Below, one piece after another: positions 17,426 to 25,330 of a stretch of 64,000 bases of DNA (positions within the stretch are counted from its first letter, which is position 1; every line of letters begins with the position of its first letter). This DNA comes from Clostridium jeddahitimonense (lineage in GTDB: Bacteria > Bacillota > Clostridia > Clostridiales > Clostridiaceae): the NCBI GenBank assembly GCA_000753455.2, contig LM994670.1:3583806-3647805 (forward strand). Reading direction: 5' to 3'. A program made the position numbers and the translations under genes. The notes beneath the pieces are model-generated. The model was not told the origin of the DNA. It made no database searches and saw only the letters and a list, made by a program, of their open reading frames with translations.

Positions 17426-17453
17426 AAGGAGCATCTATTAAAAGATACTCCTT
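17426..17453. terminator. Bidirectional terminator between XRE and PAS-kinase genes
   Basis: AAGGAG-CATCT / AGATA-CTCCTT stem (17426-17436, 17443-17453) followed by six T on the plus strand and flanked by A/T on the other. Confidence 0.75.
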
Positions 17454-17466
17454 TTTTATATGTTTA

Positions 17467-18630
17467 CTATTCGTATATATCCGAAAACTCTATTTTTATT
17501 TTTTCTAATCTATTATAATATATTTTATCTAATACATTATTAACACGTTCTTCTATAGTCTTAGGTAGTCTTACCACAAATTCACTACCTTTACCTAAGC
17601 TACTCTTTACACTAATAAATCCCTTATGCATTTCAACTAAGTGCTTAGTTAGCTTTAGTCCTATACCTAATCCTTCACAGCTTTTAACAAGTCTATCTTC
17701 TACATTATAAAATTCATTAAATATATTTTCTAAATCCTTCTCTTTTATTCCTATTCCTGTATCTTTAACTGAAATTCCAACAAAATCGCCTTCTACTATT
17801 ATGCTTACAATTACTGTTCCATCTTTATGATTAAACTTTATTGCATTAGAAATCAAATTTAGTAAAACTCTTTCTAATTTGACTTTATCAAAACTTATGA
17901 TCAACTCTTCTATTTCTGTATCAAATATTATAGTTATATTTTTGAACTTCTTATAGTTGTTTATATCATTGCATACAGATTCTACACATTCTACAATATC
18001 GTAATTATCAGGACTATACTCAATGTTTCCAGCCTGTAATCCGGTTAAATCTATAAAATTGTTAGATATTTTTAAAATTCTTAAAGTGTTTAATTTTATT
18101 CTATGTATATCCCTTATAAAGCAATCTTTACAATCTCCTAATCCACAATATTCACATCTATTTTCTAACAGCTGTATAGATGACATAATCATATTTATTG
18201 GTGTCCTAAATTCATGCCTTATATTAGAGAAAAAACCCTCCTTTAATTTGTCTAACTCTTCAGCATGAGATATCTTTCTTATTCTACCTAATATACCATC
18301 TATATTTCCATCTTCATCGAAGGTTGGGTACTTTTCAATATTAACAGTATATTTAACCCCGTCTAAATATATTGTTTGAGTATATTGCAACGGTTTCTTT
18401 TTTTCTATTACTTCGCTATCCTTAACTCTCGCAACATTAAAATATGGCTTTAATACATCTAATTCTTCATACGTTTTACCGTATATTTCATCCTTCGATT
18501 TTCCAATAAAATCTTTTGCATACCCTTCATTACAATAAATATTTCTTCCCATTAAGTCTCTATAAAATATATAATCAGGTACTCTATCTAGAAGTAATTC
18601 CAAAGTGTCTTTTGTATATTGACTTCTCAC
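17467..18630 (-). CDS. Orphan PAS-domain sensor histidine kinase with Cys cluster
   Basis: A 387-residue soluble kinase with no membrane segment. A PAS domain (about 8-115) precedes HisKA (NIRHEFRTPINMIM, His near 140) and a HATPase_c domain (LISNAIKFN, DTGIGIKE, GLGIGLKL). Unusually, the HisKA hairpin contains CEYCGLGDCKDC, four cysteines able to bind a metal or sense redox. No response regulator is adjacent. In clostridia orphan PAS kinases often phosphorylate Spo0A directly, and a TGTCGAA heptamer lies upstream (18805-18811), but the heptamer is too short to prove this. A C-terminal helical tail of about 30 residues follows the ATPase domain. Confidence 0.85.
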   Translation of the reverse strand: MRSQYTKDTLELLLDRVPDYIFYRDLMGRNIYCNEGYAKDFIGKSKDEIYGKTYEELDVLKPYFNVARVKDSEVIEKKKPLQYTQTIYLDGVKYTVNIEKYPTFDEDGNIDGILGRIRKISHAEELDKLKEGFFSNIRHEFRTPINMIMSSIQLLENRCEYCGLGDCKDCFIRDIHRIKLNTLRILKISNNFIDLTGLQAGNIEYSPDNYDIVECVESVCNDINNYKKFKNITIIFDTEIEELIISFDKVKLERVLLNLISNAIKFNHKDGTVIVSIIVEGDFVGISVKDTGIGIKEKDLENIFNEFYNVEDRLVKSCEGLGIGLKLTKHLVEMHKGFISVKSSLGKGSEFVVRLPKTIEERVNNVLDKIYYNRLEKIKIEFSDIYE

Positions 18631-18663
18631 TAAAACCTCTCCTTTATATATTCCCCCTAAAAA

Positions 18664-18684
18664 AAGACTGTAAAATACAGTCTT
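18664..18684 (-). terminator. U-tailed hairpin in the leader of the PAS kinase gene
   Basis: A 9-bp stem (AAGACTGTA / TACAGTCTT, 3-base loop) with a U7 tail on the minus strand sits only about 34 bases before the kinase start codon. It has the form of an intrinsic terminator, so it could be an attenuator, or the end of a short upstream RNA. Confidence 0.6.
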
Positions 18685-18893
18685 AAACCAATCCCCAATT
18701 TAATGTCAATTACCAAATAATTTTGTAAATATTTGTTGACCTTCTAACAATATACCATTTTTTTCTATATGTCTATAAGTTTGTCCCAAAAATATACCAA
18801 AACTTTTCGACATATATTTACTTATTATTCTCATATTTTAAGATTTACTTTGAAGTTGTTATAAGGAAGTTTTTATTTTTATTACAACAAAAA

Positions 18894-18917
18894 AGGTTGT
18901 AGTTAAAACTACAACCT
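18894..18917 (-). terminator. Terminator of zinc-ribbon gene, copy 2
   Basis: Perfect 11-bp stem AGGTTGTAGTT / AACTACAACCT with U-rich tail on the minus strand; homologous to the hairpin at 13446 but with compensated base pairs. Confidence 0.8.
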
Positions 18918-18931
18918 ATAATAATCTAAAA

Positions 18932-19081
18932 TTATCTTCTATTTTGTTCTTTTTTAGATCTTCTACAAGCTAAACATCTTGTTGGCTCGTTTGTAAATCC
19001 TTTTTCTTTGTAGAATTCTTGTTCTCCTACTGAAAATACGAATTCACTTCCACAATCTCTACATACTAATGTCTTATCCAT
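18932..19081 (-). CDS. Zinc-ribbon microprotein (49 aa), copy 2
   Basis: Same protein as at 13484 with one Ala to Ser change in the C-terminal tail; the two CxxC pairs are kept. The conserved block extends beyond the gene through the ribosome binding site, about 130 bases of leader and the downstream terminator, so this is a segmental duplication of a whole transcription unit. It lies about 5.4 kb from copy 1 in the same orientation. Confidence 0.85.
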   Translation of the reverse strand: MDKTLVCRDCGSEFVFSVGEQEFYKEKGFTNEPTRCLACRRSKKEQNRR

Positions 19082-19335
19082 AAATATTCCTCCTGAAATT
19101 AAAGATTCTAAATTGATATAATAATCTCTAATTTGTGAGAAACTACTTATCTAAATGGATCTTTTAATTTTTCTTTTTTTGTTAGCAACTTTGCTACTCA
19201 TTTATAATAACATAGTATTTATCTAATTGCAACCTTTTTTTAATTACTTTTTATAAATAATTAAAATTAATACAATATTTTCTACATAACAACATCTAAA
19301 TTCACAGTATTTGTTCTTACATTACTTAACATAAA
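19082..19335 (-). promoter_or_regulatory. Leader of zinc-ribbon copy 2 and flanking AT-rich sequence
   Basis: 19082-19240 repeats the copy 1 leader, including the TAGCAA-CT-TTGCTA palindrome. The rest is AT-rich and holds no gene I can see. Confidence 0.45.
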
Positions 19336-19372
19336 AGAAAAAGAAGTATCCTTTATACATACTCTTTTTTCT
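19336..19372 (-). terminator. Terminator at the end of the BMC operon
   Basis: A U-rich hairpin (AGAAAAAGAAGTAT against ATACTCTTTTTTCT) 30-70 bases after the EutP-type gene. Confidence 0.6.
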
Positions 19373-19404
19373 ACAACTAAAAATAAGTATTATATCAACA
19401 AATA

Positions 19405-19836
19405 CTAAATATCTATATACTTTTTAAATTCTTCTATTCCATCACCAGAATAAACAGAAACCTTAAAAATTCTATTAACCCCTGAAGCCATTAATTGATC
19501 CTCAATAATACTAATGCTCTCCTCACAATCTTCTTTATCTACCTTAGTTATAATTCCAATAACATCTCTTCCAAAGGTTCCAGCAAACCCAGGTGGAAGC
19601 ATAGAAATAGTATCGCCACACTCCTGAACTAAAGCAATTATATTAGCCTCTGCAGCAGTCGTTATCAATGCACTATAATAAACTCTATTCTCCAAATATT
19701 CACCAGGAGTATCTATAAAGTCATCATACAATTGTATAGATTGAGTTTCCTTATAAGTAACCTCTTCCCCCTGAAGTATCTGACAAAGAGATGTTTTCCC
19801 ACAGCCACTCTTTCCTATAAATATAACATTCTTCAT
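19405..19836 (-). CDS. eutP: EutP/PduV-type small GTPase of the BMC operon
   Basis: A 143-residue Ras-like GTPase-fold protein with P-loop GKSGCGKTS (residues 8-16), a DTPGEY G3 motif and TKVD G4 motif. EutP/PduV proteins accompany microcompartment operons; some have acetate-kinase activity or help position compartments, so a role in ATP recovery from acyl phosphate or in localisation is possible. It is the last gene of the operon, 267 bases after the EutS-type shell gene, and is followed by a terminator. One solitary hairpin of the mini-hairpin family lies in the gap at 19906. Confidence 0.85.
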   Translation of the reverse strand: MKNVIFIGKSGCGKTSLCQILQGEEVTYKETQSIQLYDDFIDTPGEYLENRVYYSALITTAAEANIIALVQECGDTISMLPPGFAGTFGRDVIGIITKVDKEDCEESISIIEDQLMASGVNRIFKVSVYSGDGIEEFKKYIDI

Positions 19837-20103
19837 AATCCATCCCCCTTATTTAGTTGAGATTTTATAATTAAGAGTTTATATTTAAAAGGATATGAAT
19901 AAAGCCAGCTTTCGCTGACTTTAAATAACTATAAACTTTTAACTATTCACTCTTAACTTTAAAAGTGCTAATACGCAATACTTATATATATACAAACTCA
20001 ACTATCTTATATATTTTCAAGGAGGAAACAATAAAAATTATACAATATATCCAATCACATATAAAATATCACATATCAGCAACAATTTTAAACACAATAT
20101 AAT

Positions 20104-20466
20104 TTAAGATCTTGTAATATTAGTTGCAGTAAACTTAAGCATATCACCAAGTACTTTCATTACTTCCTTTAAAGATTCTTCTACTGAAGATACAGAACCA
20201 ACTATAACTAAAGACCCACTAAATCTATCAATAAATCCAATAGATACATCTGAAGCCTTAGTAGCAATATCAGCAGCTATTATAGTTCCTTCACTTGGAG
20301 TTATCGTCATTATCCCAATAGCTCCCCTTTGCTCAGTCACTAGCCCAAGCTTCTGATACAATTCAGGCACAGGATTAGCAATAACATGAGCCAAAGTAAC
20401 CTGCTTTCCAGGAACAAACTCCTGAACTATCCTAGTGGTCTCAGATTTCTCAAATATATTATCCAT
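20104..20466 (-). CDS. BMC shell protein, EutS/PduU type (circularly permuted)
   Basis: A 120-residue shell hexamer subunit. The N-terminal extension (about 1-35, RIVQEFVPGKQVTLAHVIANP) that forms a beta-barrel lid in PduU/EutS is clear, followed by the permuted BMC fold with GAIGIMTITPSEGTIIAADIATKASDV. It sits 11 bases after the PduT-type gene. The barrel lid in this subtype closes the central pore, so it is probably a structural or docking tile rather than a metabolite pore. Confidence 0.88.
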   Translation of the reverse strand: MDNIFEKSETTRIVQEFVPGKQVTLAHVIANPVPELYQKLGLVTEQRGAIGIMTITPSEGTIIAADIATKASDVSIGFIDRFSGSLVIVGSVSSVEESLKEVMKVLGDMLKFTATNITRS

Positions 20467-20477
20467 AGTACATCACC

Positions 20478-21026
20478 TTAGTACAAATTCTCTATGAAGC
20501 TTTGTGATGGACTTGCTATTACTGCTGAGTCTAATAGCATTCCACTTTCCATTAGATGTTTCTTTGCATTTTCTACTGACATTTCAACGGCGGATAATTC
20601 TCCATTTATAATAAAGAAGCTTTTCCCGCACATTCCTCTTGCAAGTCTAACTTCCACAAGAGTAACTGCTGATGTTTTTGCTGCTATATCTGCTGCTTCA
20701 ATTATAGATGCAACTGAATAGCTCTCAACTATTCCTACAGCTCCTTTAATTTCTACAGATGTGCTTCCTGATATTGCACCATATATCTGCTCAGTAGGGT
20801 TTCCTAATAGAAATGAATCTATAACATTATGCTCAAAGCCTATTGTTCCACCTTCTATTGCAGCTTTAACATCTGATAAGTTTCCCTTAAATAATACAAT
20901 ATATTTCCCAGGACATACTGTTGCAGCATGAATAATGTCTATATTTGATGTCTTCGACATTTTATCTGCAGCCATCATTCCAGTTGGAACCTTTAAATAT
21001 TCAACTAAACCTAATGCATTAACCAA
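20478..21026 (-). CDS. pduT: BMC shell trimer with Fe-S site, PduT type
   Basis: A 182-residue tandem-BMC protein: domain 1 about 1-85, domain 2 about 95-180. Cys38 in TVCPGKY is at exactly the position that in Salmonella PduT ligates a [4Fe-4S] cluster at the trimer axis. It lies 3 bases after the PduS-type gene, its expected electron partner. Together they could carry electrons across the shell to recycle cofactors. The only tandem-domain shell protein in this operon; no PduB homologue is seen. Confidence 0.9.
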   Translation of the reverse strand: MVNALGLVEYLKVPTGMMAADKMSKTSNIDIIHAATVCPGKYIVLFKGNLSDVKAAIEGGTIGFEHNVIDSFLLGNPTEQIYGAISGSTSVEIKGAVGIVESYSVASIIEAADIAAKTSAVTLVEVRLARGMCGKSFFIINGELSAVEMSVENAKKHLMESGMLLDSAVIASPSQSFIENLY

Positions 21027-21029
21027 GAA

Positions 21030-22358
21030 TTATCCCTCCCTTCTTATTACTAAATAATCTTTATTTACTTCATCTATAATTCCATCTATAGGACTATGCA
21101 AAAATACTCCTAAAGACTTTTCATCTATATTTCCTATAACTTGTCCACTTTCAACCTTATCTCCCTTATTAACTACAAGTGTTACTGGAGCACCTATTGA
21201 TTGTCTAGTTTTTATAGTTAAAATGTTTGGTTCTAAAGTCATTTCATTTAGAGGAGCATCTACGTTAAACTTAGTTAACTTTAACCTTGCAACAACCCTA
21301 CCTACTGGCACTCTCCTAAATTCTCTTTCATCTTTAACCTTACTATCAATTTTAGGCAACTTAACACCATTAGCTCTAAGTCTTCCCTTTAAATCAGCTA
21401 TAATCGCCTTTGGATTTAACCCTTGATGGCAAGCATATGCTGAACAAAGATTACATTCACAGCATGCTAATGCATTAACAAAAACCTCTGAATTATAATC
21501 TAGTCCAAAAGCTAATGAATTCATAATCTTATGTGGCTCTATTGAATGTCCTAATAAATTTCTTGGACATAAATCTGTACACATTCTACATTGAGAGCAA
21601 ACTCCCATAGCTCTCTTTAAAGCAACTTTCAATCTATATTCTCTAAGCTCAATTATTGGATTGTCCATTGGTAATACAAATATACCTTTTGTAGTTTTAG
21701 TTACAGTATCATTTAAACTTCCTATTACACCAGTCATTGGCCCACCAACTAAAAGTTTATAACTCTCTATAGATGGTCCACCAGCTTCCTTAATTAAATC
21801 ACCAAACTTTGTTCCTATTGGAACTCTTAAAGTCTTTGGTTCATTAACTGCTCCACCAACTGTTAAATACTTATATGTAACTGGTTCTTTCTTTTCTACT
21901 GCATTATAAACATTAAATGCTGTTTCAACATTCATAACCATTGCCCCAACATTTATAGGAATTCCACCTTGAGGAACTACCCTACCTGTTGTTTCATAAA
22001 CTAAAACTACTTCATCACCTGCTGGATATCCATCCTTAAGCAATTTCTTTCTAATTCGTGGATACTTATAAATAACTCTCTCAACAGCTTCATCAGCCTC
22101 ATGATAATGTTCCTTATAAGACAATATTCCTTCCTTCGCTCCTACAGCTTCAACAACAAGACTTAACCCTGTCAAAATTTCATCTGTATGAGTTGCTAAC
22201 AAATTCTGATCAACCCTAAATAAAGGTTCACATTCTGCACCATTTAAAATAACAGCATTTACATCATAAGATAACTTTGCATAAGTAGGGAAACCCGCTC
22301 CCCCTGCACCAACTATCCCACTTTTCTTAAGTAAATCCTTTAACTCTTGAAGCTCCAT
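21030..22358 (-). CDS. pduS: PduS-like RnfC-type Fe-S flavoprotein reductase
   Basis: A 442-residue protein. The N-terminal RnfC/Nqo1-like domain has GIVGAGGAGFPTYAKL and LNGAECEPLFRVDQ for FMN and NADH; two 4Fe-4S motifs follow, CSQCRMCTDLCPRN (about 255) and CCECNLCSAYACHQG (about 299); the C-terminus is a barrel-sandwich domain. In Pdu systems PduS reduces cobalamin, but no B12 enzyme is present here, so a general NADH-oxidising electron outlet through PduT fits better. Coding is tight: 15 bases after the EutN gene and 3 before PduT. Confidence 0.9.
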   Translation of the reverse strand: MELQELKDLLKKSGIVGAGGAGFPTYAKLSYDVNAVILNGAECEPLFRVDQNLLATHTDEILTGLSLVVEAVGAKEGILSYKEHYHEADEAVERVIYKYPRIRKKLLKDGYPAGDEVVLVYETTGRVVPQGGIPINVGAMVMNVETAFNVYNAVEKKEPVTYKYLTVGGAVNEPKTLRVPIGTKFGDLIKEAGGPSIESYKLLVGGPMTGVIGSLNDTVTKTTKGIFVLPMDNPIIELREYRLKVALKRAMGVCSQCRMCTDLCPRNLLGHSIEPHKIMNSLAFGLDYNSEVFVNALACCECNLCSAYACHQGLNPKAIIADLKGRLRANGVKLPKIDSKVKDEREFRRVPVGRVVARLKLTKFNVDAPLNEMTLEPNILTIKTRQSIGAPVTLVVNKGDKVESGQVIGNIDEKSLGVFLHSPIDGIIDEVNKDYLVIRREG

Positions 22359-22373
22359 ATAAAATCACTTCCT

Positions 22374-22616
22374 TTAATCCACAATTCCAACAATAGCTGC
22401 ATCAGCTGGTACTTCTTTATTAAGCCCTAACCTAGCACTAGACCCAGTAGTAACTATAACCTCAGTATTTATCCCAGCTCCTACCCTATCAATTGCAACT
22501 AGATTCTTTCCATTATTATAATCATCCGAAGGCTTAACTATCAAAAGCTTATACCCCATCAAATTATCCTCTTTTCTAGTACTAACAACATTCCCAATAA
22601 CAGTACCAATAAACAT
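22374..22616 (-). CDS. BMC vertex protein, EutN/CcmL/PduN type
   Basis: An 80-residue pentamer subunit that caps the vertices of the shell. MFIGTVIGNVVSTRK at the start, LLIVKP in the middle and ADAAIVGIVD at the end are the family pattern. Its AAAGGAG site abuts the left end of the long mini-hairpin array at 22628-22951, so initiation may be influenced by those hairpins. Confidence 0.92.
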   Translation of the reverse strand: MFIGTVIGNVVSTRKEDNLMGYKLLIVKPSDDYNNGKNLVAIDRVGAGINTEVIVTTGSSARLGLNKEVPADAAIVGIVD

Positions 22617-22627
22617 GATATTCTCCT

Positions 22628-22951
22628 TTCGCTTCGCGAAGATAAATATGTCCTACGGACAGATAAATGTTCAACTTCATTGAAGAGAAATATGCCTTCG
22701 GCAGAGAAATATTCAGCAAATCTGAAGATAAATATTTCACTTCGTGAAAGATAGATATGCCTTGCTGCAGGTAAATTTCCTCTTTGCCAAAGGCAAACAT
22801 TTCTCTGCCTCAAGGCATATCTCTCCATGGCGTAGCCATATATTTCTCTATGACATAGTCATACATTTATCTTGGCATAAGCCAACATTTCTCTATGACG
22901 CAGTCATATATTTCTCTTGCCATAGGCAACACTTCTCTTTGTCACAGCCAA
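22628..22951. repeat. Mini-hairpin array of 15 units in two opposed halves (PduL-EutN intergenic)
   Basis: The whole gap between the PduL stop and the EutN ribosome binding site consists of short hairpins every 20-24 bases. On the plus strand units 1-7 (22628-22772) have TNC loops (TTCGCTTCGCGAA, GTCCTACGGAC, TGCCTTCGGCA) with spacers like AGAGAAATAT; units 8-15 (22783-22951) have GNA or ANA-type loops (ATGGCGTAGCCAT, ATGACGCAGTCAT) with the reverse-complement spacers ATATTTCTCT. The right end touches the PduL TAG stop. Confidence 0.9.
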
Positions 22952-23587
22952 CTAAATAATTTCTACAAAGCTTCCATTTTTGATTCCTAATGCATTAGCT
23001 TCATCTGTATCTATATGCATTTCAAAGTGGAAGTCTTCTCTAACTCTAACGTCTACATTTTCTAATATTCCGGCTCTATCGCCATTAACTTTTACAGATA
23101 CAACTCCTTCTCCAATTCCAAGTCTCTTAGAATCATCAGGATGCATATGTATATGTCTTTTAGCAACAATACATCCTTCATCAATTCTCACTGTACCTTT
23201 TGGACCTACTATAGTTATTGGAGCTGAAGCTGTAGTATCTCCTGAAAGTCTAACTGGAGCTTTAACTCCTAAAGTTATTGCATCTGTAGCTGATATTTCA
23301 ACTTGAGTTTCACTTCTTATTGGTCCTAAGATTCTTACTTTTTCAATACTTCTTAATTTTGGACCTACTATTGTGACAAGCTCCTCTGATGCAAACTGAT
23401 CTCCCATTAGATATTTCTTAACACTTAACTCATACCCCTTACCAAATAAAACTTCTAAATGCTCCTTTGATAAGTGTACATGTCTTGCAGAAACCCCAAC
23501 CTTCACCACTTTTTTAGATGAAGGTTGTTCGCTATTTAATACTTGAATTACTTTTTCAGTTATAAGTTGTACTAATGCTTCGTTCAT
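22952..23587 (-). CDS. pduL: PduL-type phosphate acyltransferase
   Basis: A 211-residue zinc enzyme converting acyl-CoA plus phosphate to acyl phosphate plus CoA, regenerating CoA inside the compartment. Metal ligands are visible in SARHVHLS (near 33) and KRHIHMHPDD (near 143). The N-terminus (ALVQLITEKVIQVLNSEQ) is an amphipathic helix that serves as encapsulation peptide. Likely substrate here is lactoyl- or propionyl-CoA from the aldehyde dehydrogenase at 27354. A mini-hairpin array starts at its stop codon. Confidence 0.93.
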   Translation of the reverse strand: MNEALVQLITEKVIQVLNSEQPSSKKVVKVGVSARHVHLSKEHLEVLFGKGYELSVKKYLMGDQFASEELVTIVGPKLRSIEKVRILGPIRSETQVEISATDAITLGVKAPVRLSGDTTASAPITIVGPKGTVRIDEGCIVAKRHIHMHPDDSKRLGIGEGVVSVKVNGDRAGILENVDVRVREDFHFEMHIDTDEANALGIKNGSFVEII

Positions 23588-23611
23588 TTATATCACCAAA
23601 CCTAACTAAAA

Positions 23612-23890
23612 TTAAGCTTGCTTTGGTAATATTGACTCTACAGTTGAGTGTGGTCTTGGAATTACGTGAACAGCAACTATTTCACCTAATTTTGAAGCAA
23701 CTTCTGATCCAGCTTCAACAGCAGCTTTAACAGCTCCAACGTCTCCTCTTACCATAACAGTAACTAATCCAGATCCGATTTTTTCAGTTCCTACTAATTC
23801 AACGTTAGCAGCCTTAACCATTGCATCTGCACCTTCTATAGCAGCTACTAAACCTCTAGTTTCTAACATTCCTAATGCTTGTTGTCCCAT
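23612..23890 (-). CDS. Short form of the BMC shell protein from an internal start
   Basis: A 92-residue PduA/PduJ-like hexamer subunit starting at the internal ATG (MGQQALGMLETRG), with AGGAGG ending seven bases upstream. Very close to the shell protein at 24882 in length and sequence (GSGLVTxMVRGDVGAVKAA in both), so probably the main facet protein. Expressed from the same gene as the extended form. Confidence 0.7.
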   Translation of the reverse strand: MGQQALGMLETRGLVAAIEGADAMVKAANVELVGTEKIGSGLVTVMVRGDVGAVKAAVEAGSEVASKLGEIVAVHVIPRPHSTVESILPKQA

Positions 23891-24289
23891 TTTAATTCCT
23901 CCTAAATTCTCATTTTTTTTATTTGAATTCTCATCTTTATCAACTTCTAAAATAATCTCAGCTTCAGCCTTATATTCCTTGCTAACTACTTCAACAACTT
24001 CAGGTTCTTCAATCTTAGTTACCTCTTGAACCATATAATCTTTATTTACGGCATTCACTACTTTTGATTCTTCACCCTTAATTGCCTCTACTTTTACCTC
24101 TTCAATCTTAGTATCTTTAACTTTAGACTTCTTAGGCTCTTTTACCTTTACCCCCTCAACTTTAGCTTTATCAACCTTAGTCTTAGATTTAGGTTCTTTA
24201 ACGACTTTTTTAGCAGAAGGTTTTCTACCTCTTTTAGGCTTTTTCTCCTCAACCTCTTCATTTAAATTTTCAATATTCTTTTCATCCAT
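23612..24289 (-). CDS. BMC shell protein with long Lys/Glu-rich N-terminal extension and internal start
   Basis: A 225-residue frame: residues 1-133 are a highly charged, disordered Lys/Glu/Val-rich region with repeated VKxxK patterns, residues 134-225 a canonical PduA/EutM-type BMC domain (ALGMLETRGLVAAIEGADAMVKAA). The first ATG (24289) follows a weak site, whereas the internal ATG at 23890 is preceded by a perfect AGGAGG seven bases away. Two products are therefore likely: a 92-residue plain shell tile and a minor form with a basic tail, analogous to the dual starts known for PduB/PduB' and CcmM. The tail may bind cargo, nucleic acid or the cytoskeleton. Confidence 0.85.
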   Translation of the reverse strand: MDEKNIENLNEEVEEKKPKRGRKPSAKKVVKEPKSKTKVDKAKVEGVKVKEPKKSKVKDTKIEEVKVEAIKGEESKVVNAVNKDYMVQEVTKIEEPEVVEVVSKEYKAEAEIILEVDKDENSNKKNENLGGIKMGQQALGMLETRGLVAAIEGADAMVKAANVELVGTEKIGSGLVTVMVRGDVGAVKAAVEAGSEVASKLGEIVAVHVIPRPHSTVESILPKQA

Positions 24290-24295
24290 AAATTA

Positions 24296-24592
24296 TCATC
24301 TCGCTTTGTTAAACTTTAAGCTACTCCTATCTAGCAAAGCCATTACTTCTTCATGCGGTCTTGGAATCACAGCATGAGCAACACATTTAGTTATAGAATC
24401 CGCAGTTCTCGTCCCAACCTCAACAGCAGCTTGAACATCTTCCACAAAACCTTCTACAACTATTGTCACTAATCTTCCACCAAGCTTCTTCTCCATCGTC
24501 TTAAACTTGACATTAGAAGTCTTAGTCATACTGTCCAAAGCCTCAACAGAAGCCACAACCCCAACAACCTCAACTATACCAATTGCATTCAT
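24296..24592 (-). CDS. BMC-domain shell hexamer protein, divergent
   Basis: A 98-residue single BMC domain (AIGIVEVVGVVASVEALDSMTKTS) with TIVVEGFVEDVQAAV in place of the usual MVRGDVGAVKAA, so it is a distinct paralogue with a different pore edge. The ATG at 24592 follows AGGGTGGT; an upstream GTG (24601) overlaps that site. The downstream long-form gene starts four bases after its stop. Confidence 0.88.
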   Translation of the reverse strand: MNAIGIVEVVGVVASVEALDSMTKTSNVKFKTMEKKLGGRLVTIVVEGFVEDVQAAVEVGTRTADSITKCVAHAVIPRPHEEVMALLDRSSLKFNKAR

Positions 24593-24687
24593 TCCAACCA
24601 CCCTATTTTCTAGTTAATAATTAAGAGTTAAAAGTTTAGAGTTTTGACTTAATCAAACCCTTTACTATCCTGAGGTAACTCTTATTT

Positions 24688-24881
24688 TTGCCAAAGTCAA
24701 ACTTTTCACCTCGGCAAAGCTAACTCTTAAACTTTTACGTCAGCAAAACTCTTCCTTTCACCATTGGGTGAACACTTCTCCGCCGTAGGAATATTTCTCT
24801 ATGACAAAGTCATACATTTCCCTGCCTGTAAGGCATATTTCTCTTTCTCCCTAGCGAAATACTTCTCCTCGACGCAGTCGA
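24688..24881 (-). repeat. Mini-hairpin array between two shell genes
   Basis: About nine units, e.g. TTCACCATTGGGTGAA, ATGACAAAGTCAT, TGCCTGTAAGGCA and CGACGCAGTCG, spaced near 22 bases. The right end is fused to the TAG of the shell gene at 24882; in mRNA the stop reads TAG-TCGACTGCGTCGA. Some units are degenerate. Confidence 0.85.
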
Positions 24882-25160
24882 CTAACCTAGTGTTGGTAAT
24901 ATTTTTTCTACATCTCCATTTGGTCTTGGGATTACGTGTACAGCAACTAATTCACCTAAATTAGATGCAGCGCTTGCTCCAACTTCTGTAGCAGCTTTAA
25001 CAGCTCCAACATCACCTCTTACCATTATAGTTACTAATCCTGATCCAATTTTTTCAGTTCCTATTAAAGTTACATCTGCTGCCTTAACCATTGCATCTGC
25101 TGCCTCGATTGCTGCAACTAATCCTCTTGTTTCTACCATTCCTAAAGCTTCTTGTTTCAT
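24882..25160 (-). CDS. BMC shell hexamer protein, PduA/PduJ type
   Basis: A 92-residue canonical shell tile: ALGMVETRGLVAAIEAADAMVKAADV, the GTEKIGSGLVTIMVRGDVGAVKAA core containing the pore-loop region, and HVIPRP near the end. Nearly the same as the BMC domain of the 23612 gene, so the pair arose by duplication. Preceded by AGGAGG. A hairpin array begins at its stop codon. Confidence 0.92.
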   Translation of the reverse strand: MKQEALGMVETRGLVAAIEAADAMVKAADVTLIGTEKIGSGLVTIMVRGDVGAVKAATEVGASAASNLGELVAVHVIPRPNGDVEKILPTLG

Positions 25161-25299
25161 AATAAAATCCTCCTAAATCCTTCTTTTTAATATTTTAATT
25201 CGATAATTTTTATAATTAATTTTAATTTAAAGCATAATACAATATTTTCACATTGACCTAATCAGCTATCTATATCCTTAAGAAAGTTGATTTTATGTC

Positions 25300-25316
25300 T
25301 TTTTGCGCTAGCAAAA
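25300..25316 (-). repeat. Solitary mini-hairpin
   Basis: TTTTGC-GCTA-GCAAAA, one unit of the family, about 15 bases after the TAG of the shell gene at 25331. Confidence 0.6.
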
Positions 25317-25330
25317 CCTTCTCCTAGCCT

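Noticed and set aside
526..18811. Spo0A-box heptamers TGTCGAA at 526-532, 16877-16883 and 18805-18811
   Set aside because: A 7-base word is expected several times by chance in 64 kb on two strands, so these are not evidence of Spo0A control by themselves.
22559..22959. Open frames of 71-89 codons across the PduL-EutN gap
   Set aside because: They merely read through the hairpin array; their peptide repeats (YLS.., FSA..) are translations of the repeat units.
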